Translations under genes and position numbers: made by a program | In this document: positions 10,313 through 22,471 of the stretch, one piece after another | Numbering within the stretch: position 1 is the stretch's first letter | Layout: each line of letters starts with the position of its first letter | From: Amyloporia xantha | Taxonomy: Eukaryota; Basidiomycota; Agaricomycetes; Polyporales; Adustoporiaceae | Direction: 5' to 3' | NCBI GenBank assembly: GCA_036971615.1 | Contig: JAYKKR010000013.1 | Coordinates: 124,001 to 188,000 of the forward strand | DNA length: 64,000 nucleotides | Notes under the pieces: generated by a model | Databases searched by the model: none | What the model was told of the DNA's origin: nothing | Seen by the model: only the letters and a program-made list of their open reading frames with translations

Positions 10313-12796
10313 TCCGCCCTATTGTTTCCTTTTCTACGCTTTAATTATATGCATTTCAATAAATCTCATGCTGTATGTATAATAATAATAATGCCTCGCC
10401 ATCCATTAGGCTTTGCAATCTGTCATTCATCACGACGTTTCGTGTGTGGTCAGGTCAGTGGTGTGACTACAATTCAAAGCGCAAGGACTGATTGGCCATT
10501 TCCGACGGCTCCATACACCCCACCCAAGACACGCGCAGAGACAGGGCCATCTTACATGTGTCCTTCAAAGGATCCAGCTGTGTGGACCCTTTGTGGGACA
10601 CAGATCCAATGGCCATCTCAAGCGGCAGCATCGCGCTATATTCTACCGCTATACATATTTCATGTACGCTAAGGTCATTTGAACTGGATCTACCCACCTA
10701 CCAGCATCTAATACATATTCTCGCCCAACCCAAGACACGCGCAGAGACTGGGCCATCTGATATGTGTCCTTCAAAGGATCCAGCTGTCTGGACCCTCTGC
10801 GGGACACAGATCCAATGGCCATCTCCAGCGGCAGCATGCGCTATGGAATCATGGCGCCACCATGTCCAGACGCGCTATGCAACCATGCGCCACGTACCTT
10901 GCCTGCCACATTGTGAGGCGTATGGCACGCAGGTGTTATGATGTGCTGGCGCTGTTGGACGGGGCCATTTCATCCTTGCTACCCTGGGTCACCCAGAGGA
11001 ATCGAATCACCGTCCACGTTTTGAGAGTACCCCTGATGCTGATGGACAATTCAGCTGCATCCGGAGTACTCATGGCGCGGAAGGCAACTCGATTCCACTG
11101 GTGAACGTAGAGAGCAAGGAGTTAATGGGTTTATCCAACAGCGCCTTGCATGAATGAGTCAGACTCCAGACAGGAAGACTTGACTTATGTTCCTCCGAGC
11201 CGCATACCTGTGGCTCAGAAGGACATAAGTCAAATGGGCCTTGTCCGGCGGCGACGGGCGCCAGCAGGTGTTATGATGTGCTGGCGCTGTTGGACTGGGC
11301 CATTTCATCCTTGCTGCCCTGGGTCAGCCAGAGGAATCGAATCGCCGTCCACGTTTTGAGAGTACCCCTGATGCTGATGGACAAATCAGCTGCATCCGGA
11401 GTACTCATGGCGCTGAGGGCAACTCGATTCCACTGGTGAACGTAGAGAGCAAGGAGTTAATGGGTTAATCCAACAGCGCCTTGCATGAATGAGTCAGACT
11501 CCAGACAGGAAGACTTGACTTATGTTCCTCCGAGCCGCATACCTGTGGCTCAGAAGGACATAAGTCAAATGGGCCTTGTCCGGCGGCGACGGGCGCCATC
11601 TGATGGCGAAGTGCATGCGCGCTCATGCTCGCTGTTGGGAGATGGCGCTATGGCTCGCCTGACAGGGCGCCTTCATCTATGGTCTTCAGAGCCGCATACC
11701 TGTGGCTCTGAGGGCCACAGACTGAAGTTGCGCTGTCCGGCGGCGACGGGCGCCATCTGATGGCGCCGTGCATGGCGCGCTTATGCTCACTGTTGGGAGA
11801 TGGCGCTATGGCTCGCCAGACAGGGCGCCTTCATCTATGCTCTTCAGAGCCGCTTACCTGTGGCTCCGAAGGTCATAGAAGAAGGGGCCTCGTTCAGCGG
11901 CTATATGCGCCATCCGATGGCGCCGTGCATGGCGCGCTCATGCTCACTGTTGGGAGATGGCGCTATGGCTCGCCAGACAGGGCGCCTTCATCTATGCTCT
12001 TCAGAGCCGCATACCTGTGGCTCCGAAGGTCATAGATGAAGCCGCCTCGTTCAGCGGCAATATGCGCCATCCGATGGCGCCGTGCATGGCGCGCGCAGGC
12101 GAGGCACATGGTGCGCAGCCGGCGTGATGTGCTGGTGTTCTCGACCTGCATGATTCTTCAATGCTACCCTGGATGAATCGAATCGCCATCCAACCATTGT
12201 TGGATGGCCATCCGATTCAGCTGCTTGAATACCAAGGCCATTGAAGAATTGGCTGGCGCAGAAGGACGTCATGCATTTATGCACTCACCGCGCAGACGAA
12301 ACGGATACATACGCCACCTGAAAACACCCACCTTTGACATGGCGCGATGTCCAAAGAGCATGATTTGCTGGCGTCCTCGAGCTCGGCCATTCATCAATGC
12401 TACCCCGAAGTTAAGCGTCTGAATCGCATCGCCATCCACATGATTGGATGGTAATGTGATTCAGCCGCTTAAATACAAGGTCCATTGAACAAATGGGAGA
12501 CGCTGGGGACGTCATGCACTCGTGCTCATAAAGGCAGCGACAAGAAATACATACAGACGACGGCGAGATCCACCTACGACATGGCGCGCAGAGACCCGGT
12601 CTCACTCCTCATCTGGCAACAGCACCTCTTTGAAGGCGTCCAACATCCTTGTGAGGTCGCCGGCATCGCGATGGCGGCTCTCGGCGAAGCGGGTGACCAG
12701 GCGTTCGACATCATCCAATCGATGGCTGACCGCTCTCATATCGCGGTAGTTGACTTGATAGGTGTCTCCGCGACGCTATGCGGCAATCGATGCAAT
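10313..12796. repeat. Left subterminal non-coding repeats of the composite element
   Basis: Three repeat families lie in series. A block of about 120 bp (cccaagacacgcgcagagac...) occurs at about 10518 and 10728. A 335-bp direct tandem repeat occupies 10931-11265 and 11266-about 11596. A unit of about 155 bp rich in gatggcgc/gcgccatc palindromes occurs three times (about 11594-12062) plus a partial copy. Beyond 12100 are degenerate relatives. No gene is recognised. Each repeat carries CGCCAT words in both orientations. Nothing similar is seen beside the right end, so the element is asymmetric internally. Confidence 0.75.
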
Positions 12797-13378
12797 TTAT
12801 GTGAATGAATGTGTTGAAAAGGTGGGAGCGGGGTGGCGACTTACTCTGTCATGCAGTGGATACTTCCACCATGCTGGAAGGTGACTGGGAGGGTCGTCTG
12901 GCCAAGTCCACCACGCGGGCTCGGTTTCTGTGTGCAGCTTCTGTAGCTGCAAGGATGGCGGCGAGGCGAGCGGCGTGAACGGCTGTATCTCGAGGACGTG
13001 GATCCGTGGGACGGCCCCAAAGACGGTGGCGTCGCTGATCTTGCGGACGACGTCGGGGAGCTCGACGTCGGTGACGCCGACGAGGGCGAGGCGGCCAAGG
13101 CAGTCGCGAAGGGCTTCCTGCTGAGCGTCAGAGCAGACACGTTGGGGAAGGCGAAGCTTACCATTTCCATGCGGAGGCCAATCTCCCACCGCGCCAAGGT
13201 GATGTCGAAGCCAGCCACCTTGTCTCTACCGGCGGCGACAGACATGATGGTCGCTAGCGCCTGCTCGCAGCGCCAGGCATAGTATGAGATCAGTCGGCGG
13301 TTGATAGCGATGAGGCTGGAGAGGGACTGTTCGCGATTCTTCAAGGCGAGAGCCATTGCGCCGTGGGGTGAATGGGTT

Positions 13379-13385
13379 GGTAGGC
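13379..13385. repeat. TSD of nested element 2, left (ggtaggc)
   Basis: ggtaggc recurs at 16880-16886. Excision with one copy restores continuous coding in orf248, apart from the nearby one-base gap. Confidence 0.87.
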
Positions 13386-16300
13386 CAGCTGCTTATGTAC
13401 TGTTGATGCACCAACTAGCGGATAAGCCCCCAGACCCGTTATGCACCAGGCAGGCTATCTGCCTACACCCTGGTGCATCATTTGCAGGGTCTTCGCCGGA
13501 CCCTCCGGGGCCTCCTAGCCTTCGCCGTAGGGCCCTCCCGGCATCACGGCACATTTCCTAATCTAGCAGGTATCAATTCCGTGAGTCCTAGGTTATCCAA
13601 TGTATTTCTTATATGGTAGGAAGTGCCATTTTTAGGTACATATCCTCATTTCATACCAATGGAATACACAAATATTCAGCTAAAAATTATTTTTATTTCA
13701 CTAGCTACAGTAGTATTACAGCTACAGATGGTAGGTAGCTGTGGCGAGCTTGTAGAGGGGGGAGAGAACAGAGGGGTGGACATGCACAAACGCACGCGCA
13801 GTCGTATGAGCGGCTGACGGGAACATTCGAGCAGCAGGGCGGGAGCAGACGAGCGACGGGACTGGGTCGTACGAGCGGCGGGGCGCGGTCGTACGAGCAG
13901 CGGGGCGCGGTCGTACGAGCAGCGGGGTGGGAACAGACGAGCGGCGGGGCGCGGTCGTACGAGCGGCGGGGTGGGAACAGACGAGTACCGGGGCGGGGAC
14001 AGACGAGCGGCGGGGTGGGGTCGTACGAGCAGCAGGGCGGGGACAAGACGAGCGGCACGGCGGGGTCGTACGAGCGACGGGCGGGGCAGACAAGTAATGG
14101 GTGGGGCAGACGAGCGGCGGGGTGGGGACAGACGAGTAACGAGTGCGGTCGTACGAGCGGCGGGGCGGGGTCATATGAGCGATGGGGCTGGGTCGGACGT
14201 ACGAGCGACGGGGCTGGGTCGTACGAGCAGCGGGTCGGACGTACGAGCGGCGGGGCGGAGACATACGAGCGGCGTGGCGGAGACATACGAGCGGCGGGGC
14301 GGGGTCGTACGAGCGGCGGGGCTGGGTCGCACGTACGAGCGGCGGGGCGGGATCATACGAGTGGCGGGAGTGGGATGTAGGAGTGGTGGGTCGAAAAATA
14401 AGAGCGGCAGGTCGAAAAATAAGAGCGGCAGGTCGGAAAGTGCAAGCGGCGGCTTGGAATGTACAAGCAGCGCGGCGGGACATACGAGTTGCGCCGCGGC
14501 AGCAGACGAGCAGCGCTGCGAATTGTACGAGCGGTGCGGCGGCGCGACGAGGTCGGTATTGGGCAGGCGTGCATCTGCGCGGCCGGCTAGCAGGTGTGCA
14601 GTAGCACAAGAGCTACTAATGTATAGATTAGCGGTGCAAGAATATAACAAAAAAGACACTCTTACCTTTCGACGCTGCTCGCAGGCAGCAGCGGGACGTC
14701 GTCGACGTTGAGGACGACGTCGAGCAGACGACCAACGCTGACGCGGCGCTGTTGGCGCGCAGTGCGGGAACAGCCGAAATACCCGATTTGGGCATGTGGC
14801 TGAAGTCGTACTCGCGCTGAACAGCGAGTACGAACGTCCTGAGCAAATATATTTGGTACATAAGGGGTAGGTAGTACTCAGAGTATGTATAAAAATATAT
14901 ATACCAGTTTTTTTGATGTTCCTGCACTTCCTTAGAGAGCTATAAACAAAACATCTATTATGGCCTCAGAATGACCGAAAGATCGGCATATTTTGGTGGA
15001 TACTATCAGCACTAGGCCATGCAGTAGTAGAGTAAAATTTACCTTGTAAATAGAATGTATAGCTATTTATGTTTGGTGTGGATGAGTAAACGTTGGCGGC
15101 CGCGTTGTTCGAAACAGCCGTGTAAGTAGGCAGCGAACATTTCGAGCATCGAGTCGCGCCTGGCTGAGCGCGCCACCTGATTGGCTGCGCTATGCCTCGG
15201 CCGACTCGGGACTCTTCCTCACCTCGCAGAGCTCGTCCTGTACCTCTCATTTTCGGTAAGCAAATCCTAATAGTATTCTATTGTGCTAATATAAATTATG
15301 GCGGGAATTGGGGCACTATTGAGAACACAGTAATGTTCTCAATAGTGCCTCAGACGAATGTAAGACGTTAAGACGCCTTCCTCTTTGGGTAAGTGCGGCA
15401 CGTGCCGGACTGCCAAAGGTGCCGCGTCACCTTTCGTAGCTGCTCGTCGTCGTCGTCGTCGACGACGACGTCCCGCTGCTGCCCGTGAGCAGCGTCATAA
15501 AGTATGTTTTCTTCTTCTCTGTTTTTCTTTCACTTATCAAATGTTTCTTACCCAGGTTAACGGCGCCGCTAGAAGCAAACCGGCCGACATCCTCGACGCA
15601 GTCGAGGCTGCCCAGCCCCTAGTGCCCCGCCCACTCACTCCTCGACGCTCCCCATCCCCCGCTCGACGCTCCTCCCTCGACGCTCTCCCTCGACGCTCCC
15701 GGCTCAACACTGCTGCCCACTCGGCACTCGACGCTCCTCACAGGACACTCCCTGCTCGACGTTCCCCGCTCCCCATTCGACGCTGCCCCCTACTCGACGC
15801 TGGACGCTCCTGGCTCGACACTCGACGATTGACGCTCCCGGCTCGACGCTCCCGGCTGCCCGCTCGACGCTCCCCTCTCGACGCTCGACAGTCCCCGTTG
15901 CTCCCCCTGCCCGCCTATCCTCCCTCGCCCTGCCCCAGCGCGCTCGCTCGTCCGTCCTCGCCCTGCCCGCCTGTTCTCCCTCGCCCTGCCCCCGCGCGCT
16001 CGCTCGCCCCTCGTCCGTCCTCGCCCCGCCCACTCGTCCTCGTTCGCCGCTCGCCCCGCCCGTGCGCCCTCGTCTTGACGATCGACGCTCCCCATTCGAC
16101 GATTGCCGCTCTCCCCCTCGATGCTGCTCAACGCTCCGGCTCGACGCCGCTCCCCACTCCCCACTCCCCACTCCCCACTCCCCGTTCCTCGCTCGACGCT
16201 CGACGCTCGACGCTTCCGCTCAACTCCGCTCCCTACTCGACGCTCGCGCTCGCGCTCCAGCCTCGATGCTCTCCTCTCGACGATTGACGCTCCCCACTCG

Positions 16301-16879
16301 CCGCCACCTGCTTCTCGGCCTGCCTGTGCACACTCACCCTACCCGTGCACACTCACCCTACCCGTACGCACTCGCCCCACCCGTGTACGCACTCGCCCCG
16401 CCCGTGTTCGCTCGCCACCCGTGTTCGCTTGCCGCCCGTGTACGCTCACTCGACCCGCCCATGTTCGCTTGCCGCCCGTGCATGCTTCCTGCTCGTGCTC
16501 GCCCCCTCCCCCGCCTTTCTGCGGAACATATCTGTACATAGCTTTTGATACTATTGTACCCTGTAGCTAGTGAAATGAAAATAAAAATGTTTTTTTTGCT
16601 ATTTTTGTACCCTTTTTGATGTCCCAATGAGTGTCTGCCACCCGAAATATATATTCCACCATTAAATAAATGATCTAGGGCCCTCGGAATACGTACCTAC
16701 CAGATATAGTAACTAGCCGTGATGCCGGGGGGGCCTACGGTGAAAGCTAGGAGGCCCCGGAGGGTCCGGCGAAGACCCTGCAGATGATGCACCAGGGTGC
16801 AGGCAGATAGCCTGCCTGGTGCATAACGGGTCTGGGGGCTTATCCGCTACTTGGTGCACCAGGTATACATAAGTTGGTG
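13386..16879 (-). mobile_element. Nested foldback-like element, copy 2 (3,494 bp)
   Basis: Reverse complement of 6636-10126 with scattered differences, including minisatellite and homopolymer length. Same TIRs, same central hairpin (15312-15349) and a different 7-bp TSD (ggtaggc). Different TSDs show two independent insertions rather than one inverted duplication. It sits within the coding sequence of orf248, 254 bp upstream of the KDZ start codon. Confidence 0.85.
15312..15349. repeat. Central hairpin of nested element 2
   Basis: Same 16-bp stem as 8165-8202, loop cagtaa. Confidence 0.85.
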
Positions 16880-16886
16880 GGTAGGC
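16880..16886. repeat. TSD of nested element 2, right (ggtaggc)
   Basis: Second copy of the 7-bp duplication. Confidence 0.87.
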
Positions 16887-17132
16887 CAAGGCGAAATGCA
16901 AGGCGAATTTGAGGAGTCGATGGTGGATCGGGTGATCGCCTCGAGGGAAGGTCATGGCGAAGATCCGTCGGAGATAAGCATCGGCCAAGTATCTGAAGGT
17001 GATCGCGTGGATATGATCCGTTGTTGATAAGGGATCAGGAGGCAGGGGCGTGAGAGATCGCCATTCAGTATGAAAAGGAAGCTGTCATGGATCACAATAA
17101 GCCAATTGTCATCTGTCCGCAGTGATACGGCC

Positions 17133-20100
17133 ATGGCCCGCACGAAGAAGCAACATGTCAGTGGCGATGCGGTGTTCGTGCGTCGCGAAGAACGGCGAAC
17201 TGCAAGAGGCGCCGTCACATACGTTCCCAAGGAAGCACCGCTACCGCGTGCGCATGTGCCGACAAGCGCATCAAGATCGCCATCGAAATCCCCTCTAAAG
17301 CCGCGTCTCATGACGCATATTCCGAACCCGTGCAGGAGCATGTGGTGTTTGACGATGTGATGCCGATGAAGAGTCTGCACAAGGTGAGTACCGTCGCCTT
17401 ATTTGGGTCGCTCAATGTCAACGCCGAAGGCGGGGCAGTCGCAGAACGACTTTATGCGCGAATGGCTTCCACTTCGCGATGTGTATCTAAGCCACATCAT
17501 CGAGCTAGAAGCTCCACCAGGTGAGAGACGATGCAGCAAATGCGCTGATGCGCATGGCGATTGGCGCTGCTTGGAATGCTTTGGGCGCCCGTGTATTGCG
17601 AGGACTGCCTGCAGTTGACGCATCGCCGCATGCCGCTGCATCGGGTGGAGAAGTGGGCGGATGGGTTCTTCGAACCGGCGTGGCTTCGGGAGGTTGGGGT
17701 GCGGATGCATCTCGGGCATGATGGCGAACCATGTGTGGATGCGGAGTCCCCGATCACGCCGCTGGATGGGGATGCTGATAGCGATGGCGAAGACGACGAC
17801 GTGAGTGACGCCGGGGACAATGAAGAGGATGAAGAGCCAATCAAAGCGGACTCGACGGCGCCGCGAAGTCACTACGCATTTGACACTTTGACCATTGTAG
17901 ATGTTACGGGGATGCATAGCCTGGACGTTGTGTGGTGTCGGTGCGATAACAGGCTCACTCGAGACCTGCAACTATTGGACATGGGCCTCTATCCTGGGAG
18001 CACCAAGCGGCCACGCACTGCGTTCACATTTCGGGTGTTGGATGATTTTTGCTTACCAACAAGGAGTGCAAAACCTCGGGGATGAATTACTACAGCAAGC
18101 TTCGACGTGTCACAAACTCCGCGTTCCCGCATTCAGTGCAGGTAAGCCGCTATGTGCATATGAAGCTGTTTTCGCCGTTGAGAAGGGGCTAGAACCGTTA
18201 CAGAGAGCTTCTGCGGGTGTCCCGCCAATGGCGAAACCTCAAATACCGCAAATGGCATGGATATGGTCATGGCGCCTCCAACGCGATACCAGCTGGTGGC
18301 CTCGCTTTGGGGTGCCCGGCATGTCCCAAGCCTGGCGTGAATCTCGCTTCCGGATGGCGTGATGACCCCGTACAGTGAGCCATGTAAGACGTTTTGGGCG
18401 GCATGTGTAACGCGATAGCAGATGGAAGTACATGAGGAGCATCGTAATGGACGGCAACTTTAGCGCGGAGCATCTCAAGATGCGTCGCCCAGAGGACGAC
18501 GTCATTCTCAGCGATGGCGACGCTTTCATGGTGGGCGATGACACCTACAAGAAGCATCTCGCTGTCGCCATCGAGCATAAAGAGGTCCGTGATCGACTCC
18601 TAGTGGATGAACCGTTGGACGCTCATAGCCTATGTAGAAATCCTTCTGTCACGATCATCGCGCCGTCAACCAGGCGAATGCAGATCGCCATAACCTTGAA
18701 GCCACGGGGATTGGCGCCGCGGCCTGTGCGCGCCATGGGTTTTTCATGCCGCATGCGGTGGTTGATTTCCAGAAAGGCGAGAGGTAAGTGGTTTGCTATT
18801 TCCTTTGTTCACTTACACCCGCCATCAGACAGATGAACATGGATTACGCGCTGAGCGAGGTGCTCGCCACCATGGCGGGTATCCAGGTGCTGCTGGTGAT
18901 GTACGACATCATGTGTCAATACGGCATCAATCTCATGAAGCGGTTTGGGAGAGTGAGTATTTGCACATGCCGCCGAACGTGGAGATACGGCGCGGAATAG
19001 GCCTGTTTCATGTCCACGGCCATCAAGACACATGCTTTCCTCGCTACTCACCCAACTTCATTCCCGGTGCTGGTCAGATTGATGGCGAAGTGATTGAAAC
19101 CCTTTGGGCGCCGTTGAATCTCATTTCGGGTAGCACACGCGGCATGACCACAGCACATAGAAAGGAAGTCATTGACGATCACATGAATGATTCCAATTGG
19201 AAGAAGTTGACCGGGATGGGTGGGCCAACCTTGACATTGGTGGAGAGGTTGATTGACTGTGGTTTCAACAGCGAACACCCTTGTTAGGAAATGGCGAAAG
19301 GCCAAAGCCGGCGCCACGGAGAGCGGGGATGTGTTGGAGTTCATTGAGAGATCGAGCACGGAGGAGCAGCTAGGAGAGTGGCGAGCCGCTGAGGGCGAGG
19401 CGCTCGCCATGCGTGACGCTAAAATCAGCGCGATGGATGTCTTTGACGTGCAGATGAGAAAGGGTGAGAGTGCACACTAGAGGGTACGGCCATGATTAAT
19501 GATGTGGCGCAGCACCCACCCGGATGCAGATCCAACTTCAACTAACGCAAACGGAAACATCGCAACATCGCCATCAGGGCGTAGCTGCATGGATAGCCAC
19601 GGGCATGAAGATTCAGGAATTGCAGTAGGTAGCGTCATTGAACATCGGGTGCCAAGCTCACAACAGGTCTTAGGTTGGTCATTAGCCAACTGAAACGGAA
19701 GATGGGCCGGCATCCGCTGGTGGCGGACCGCCTTGCGCTGGAGGAGCGCCGTCAGCGCCTTCAGAAGCGTATAGTGACATTCGAGTCCAAAGCCGCTTCG
19801 TACATTCCACTTGTGGCCGAGCCCGATGGGGATGGCGCCTCAGAGGCTTATGACGGGTCTGAATGGGATGCACTGGAGGAAGATGTCAATCCTCTTGATG
19901 AGATTTACACCGGTGAGATCGATTCTGGAATCCAGCCTGAGAGCGCCATCATTTCGCTTCCATCGCAGCTTGGCTACGATGTTGTCGTGGCCAGCGGTTT
20001 AGAGGACATCGCTTCGGAGGAGTTGAGTTTGCGCATTGGGCAGGCCAATGACGCCCTTCATCAGATTCGCCTCGCCATTGGTTACAAGTCAGTGCTGTTT

Positions 20101-20691
20101 CGTACAGCGGTTCGTCATGCAAAGAGCCAGCGCCAAAAGCTCCGGTCCTGGGACGAGGTCATCTCCACGCAGAGGGCGGTGCTAGAGAACGTGCGCATTT
20201 ACAGTCAAAGCCGCCACGCCATCCTCGCTCTGAATCCGACTGACGCCATCAAAGCGCGCTTCCGTGCCATTCAACATGATGACCTCAAGGCGATCACCGC
20301 GCTGCTCGACAACTCCATCCGAGGAACACGGCAGGACAAGTTGTCCTGGATATGGACCGTAGACATCGAGGGCGATTCAACGCAGTCCAACTGGTTGACG
20401 GAGTGTGAGTGCGCTTGTGGTCCGTCCAATGCCCGCAATGCTGACTGCAGCGCGCCAGTGCATCGCGTCAACTGGTTCCGTGCAAAATCACGTAAGGATA
20501 GGTGGGCGGAGGAGTTTGTCATGGTCACGGCAGAGATGGCGTGGACGCAGGCGAGCTTCCATAACAAGGCGAACCTATGGCGCTCCCGCCTCTATGGGCC
20601 TCCAGGTCATGTATGCTATGCGCGCCGTCAGGTCTCGCTGTGGACGCGCATGGCGGAGCATGCCGCTTCTCGCTTTAATACATGTGTGTGA
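17133..20691 (+). CDS. KDZ (Kyakuja-Dileera-Zisupton) transposase with CxC domain, four frame breaks
   Basis: Exons 17133-17383, 17439-18141, 18193-18374, 18422-18584, 18638-18783, 18829-19219, 19272-19463, 19513-19624 and 19674-20691 give about 1,053 residues. The N-terminus is basic. A CxC cysteine cluster (CSKC, WRCLECF, VYCEDC, HRRMPLHRVEKW) spans about 17525-17700. The core carries MDGNF (about 18448), CHDHRAVNQAN (about 18650), YDIMCQY (about 18905), FHVHGHQDTC (about 19010) and GAGQIDGE...ETLW (about 19070), all diagnostic of KDZ transposases. These acidic residues presumably form the RNase H-like active site. A late cluster CECACGPSNARNADC lies near 20410. Four places need one extra base to stay in frame: 17290-17293, 17583-17585, 18046-18050 and 18944-18949, all homopolymers. 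No nonsense codons were seen otherwise. It is convergent with the TET gene 73 bp away. Confidence 0.88.
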
Positions 20692-20764
20692 TGGTTCGCC
20701 ATTCACGACCCTACTAGATACACAAACATAGACTTGACACAAATACAGATCTGTGTATGCAACC

Positions 20765-22024
20765 TTAAGTCCACTCCATCCAGTGCGGTGCCTTGACATT
20801 CATCGCGGCATGCACTGAGTCCCTCATAAAATAAGCGTAGCATATGCGCTCTCCATCGCATCTCTGAACGCCATGGCGCAGAAGCTTTCCGCAAAGCGCA
20901 ACTACGCTACCCGCCTTGTAGTCTATAGCGATATTTGGACCATCCAGCTGCATTTCCAATGCGCCGTAGCTCCCTACCGTGGTGAGAAGGTCGAACCACT
21001 GCTTGCGCGAAGTTTTGTCGCGGTGTAGCGGCGTCTCGCGATTGCTGATGACCTGAACGCCATTGAAGATCGAAGACCAAGCGCTTACTATTGCGGGATA
21101 CTCCACTTCGCCAAGAAGCGACTCCATGCATGTATGTCCCGCAGCATACAGGTCGGGATGCATGATGGACATCATGCCGGATAGGATGGCGGCTGATTCA
21201 CGGATGGCGGTCAACCATCGCCATCCACTCTGGCCATCTTTATCGCGTAAGCTCGCCGAAGGCAGCATTGGGTCCAATGGGCCCTGGATGTATGCGCCGT
21301 CATTCGCCAGTCATCAGAGTTAAGGGATCGTCAGCGTACCGTGTGACCCAGCGCGTGCCATCCTGGAGACAGATTGACAGTCCCCGGAGGTGTGGTGCAG
21401 GTTGATCGATCGCGGAAATATGCTTCATGGTTTCGCCAACTGACCCCCGGGGCTTTACGCATCAGTTGTGTTGATAGGTGGGCCGTCGCCAATTGTATCT
21501 CCCTCTGCCGACACAGCGTAGTGAGCACGGTGCATGGCGGAAGATGAATGAGCCCACCTGGCGATTCACATGAAGGACGCCCGGAAGCACCCATGCTAGG
21601 ATGCGCGAGTGCTGGTCGAGGAGCACGCAGGGTTCATCTAGAACCACGGTGGTGTCTGGGAGGAGAGGCGGCCATTTAGTCTTGAGCTGCGCCTCCAGAT
21701 TCACGTTCTGTCCGGTGTTGCCCACGCCTATAGCATCAGAATACCGGTCAATGTCCCAGGATAAGCGCACTACTTTCCGGTCAGCGCAGCATGAGTAGAT
21801 GCCCACAGCATCCAAGAGTACACACCAGGTTTGATATATGCCTTTGCGAGCTGGTGCGCGATCTGGCTGCATTCGACGACGATATCGGCGCGGATATGTG
21901 TGGGAGGCTGTGGGTTTCTCGGTTGTCCGGCTGCATTCCGAAGCTTGTGTAGCCAAAACTGAAACATATCGCGCATGCAAGCTGCCAATGTGTCGCTGAG
22001 CTCCAAGCCGCTGCCCGCTATCAT
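20765..22024 (-). CDS. TET/JBP-family 2-oxoglutarate/Fe(II) DNA dioxygenase
   Basis: Exons 21826-22024, 21558-21769, 21340-21504 and 20765-21283 join through introns of 53-56 bp, with phases fitting exactly, into 364 residues with no frame break. The catalytic double-stranded beta-helix is in the last exon. It has the H-x-D iron ligands in LHRDKTSRK (about H279, D281), the distal histidine in LLRHGV (about H329), and the 2-oxoglutarate-binding arginine in GERICYAYFMRD (about R338). Upstream motifs WPPLLPD, NRQREI and PGTVNLSPGWHALGH match the fungal KDZ-linked subfamily as I know it. The family oxidises 5-methylcytosine or thymine in DNA. Length and the full residue set suggest an active enzyme. 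It is convergent with KDZ and shares a 447-bp divergent promoter region with the HMG-like gene. Confidence 0.9.
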
Positions 22025-22471
22025 GGCTTACAGACGAGATGGATGGAGATACACGCCCATCTCGCATTATTGCTCAATCTGCCATCTACTGACCATGCTG
22101 CAACAGCATGTCCATTAGCTTTGCACACTTGTTTGGTCGATCACATCGTTGAGCAAGCGCCGGCAAGATCAGGCCCAGCCGATCGGCAAGGCGTGATCCG
22201 GTGATCGAGGCGCGTCATTGGCATGTGGACCGCGATTCTCGACCACGGCGCCATTACGCCGGGGCCTCGGCCTGTGAGATGCCGCGCTCCGCCGGAGGGA
22301 TGCCGGTCGGGTCTGCCCCGACATGGACGCTTGCAGTGTAAGAGAGATCAGCGGGGTTAGAACAGGACGAAAGTATCACCGGAGGTCAGACACGTCTGGG
22401 CAAATGTTCAGTTGGGAGTGCCCAAGTGTCTGTCATCCTGAGAGCATCTCGGTCTGCTTGTTGTCCTCGCC
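22025..22471. promoter_or_regulatory. Divergent intergenic region between TET and HMG-like genes
   Basis: 447 bp with no ORF support. Expected to hold both promoters. No clear TATA box was identified. Confidence 0.4.

Larger units (their letters stand above)
12797..17134 (-). pseudogene. orf248: unknown cargo gene split by nested element 2
   Basis: On the minus strand, ATGGCC (17134-17129), intron 17082-17128, exon 2 from 17081 to 16880, nested element 2, exon 2 resuming at 13378-13162, a 44-bp intron (13118-13161) and exon 3 (13117-12797) give a 248-residue reading. It starts MALPFHTEW and includes TFRYLADAYL and INRRLISYYAWRCEQAL. The nested element and its TSD fall inside a codon of LAYQP. 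One base must also be added at the GGGG run 13365-13368 to keep frame. An ATG at 13356 leaves a 171-residue downstream part that could still be expressed. Helical, no known domain. It is divergent from the KDZ gene, and its ATG shares the CCATGG palindrome with the KDZ ATG. The first exon is the least certain part. Confidence 0.5.

Noticed and set aside
6636..16879. Reading the two 3.49-kb copies as one large inverted duplication
   Set aside because: Each copy has its own different 7-bp TSD, so they are independent insertions.
16952..17380. 142-codon minus-strand frame over the KDZ start
   Set aside because: Antisense shadow of KDZ exon 1. Only the part around 17129-17134 may serve as the orf248 start.
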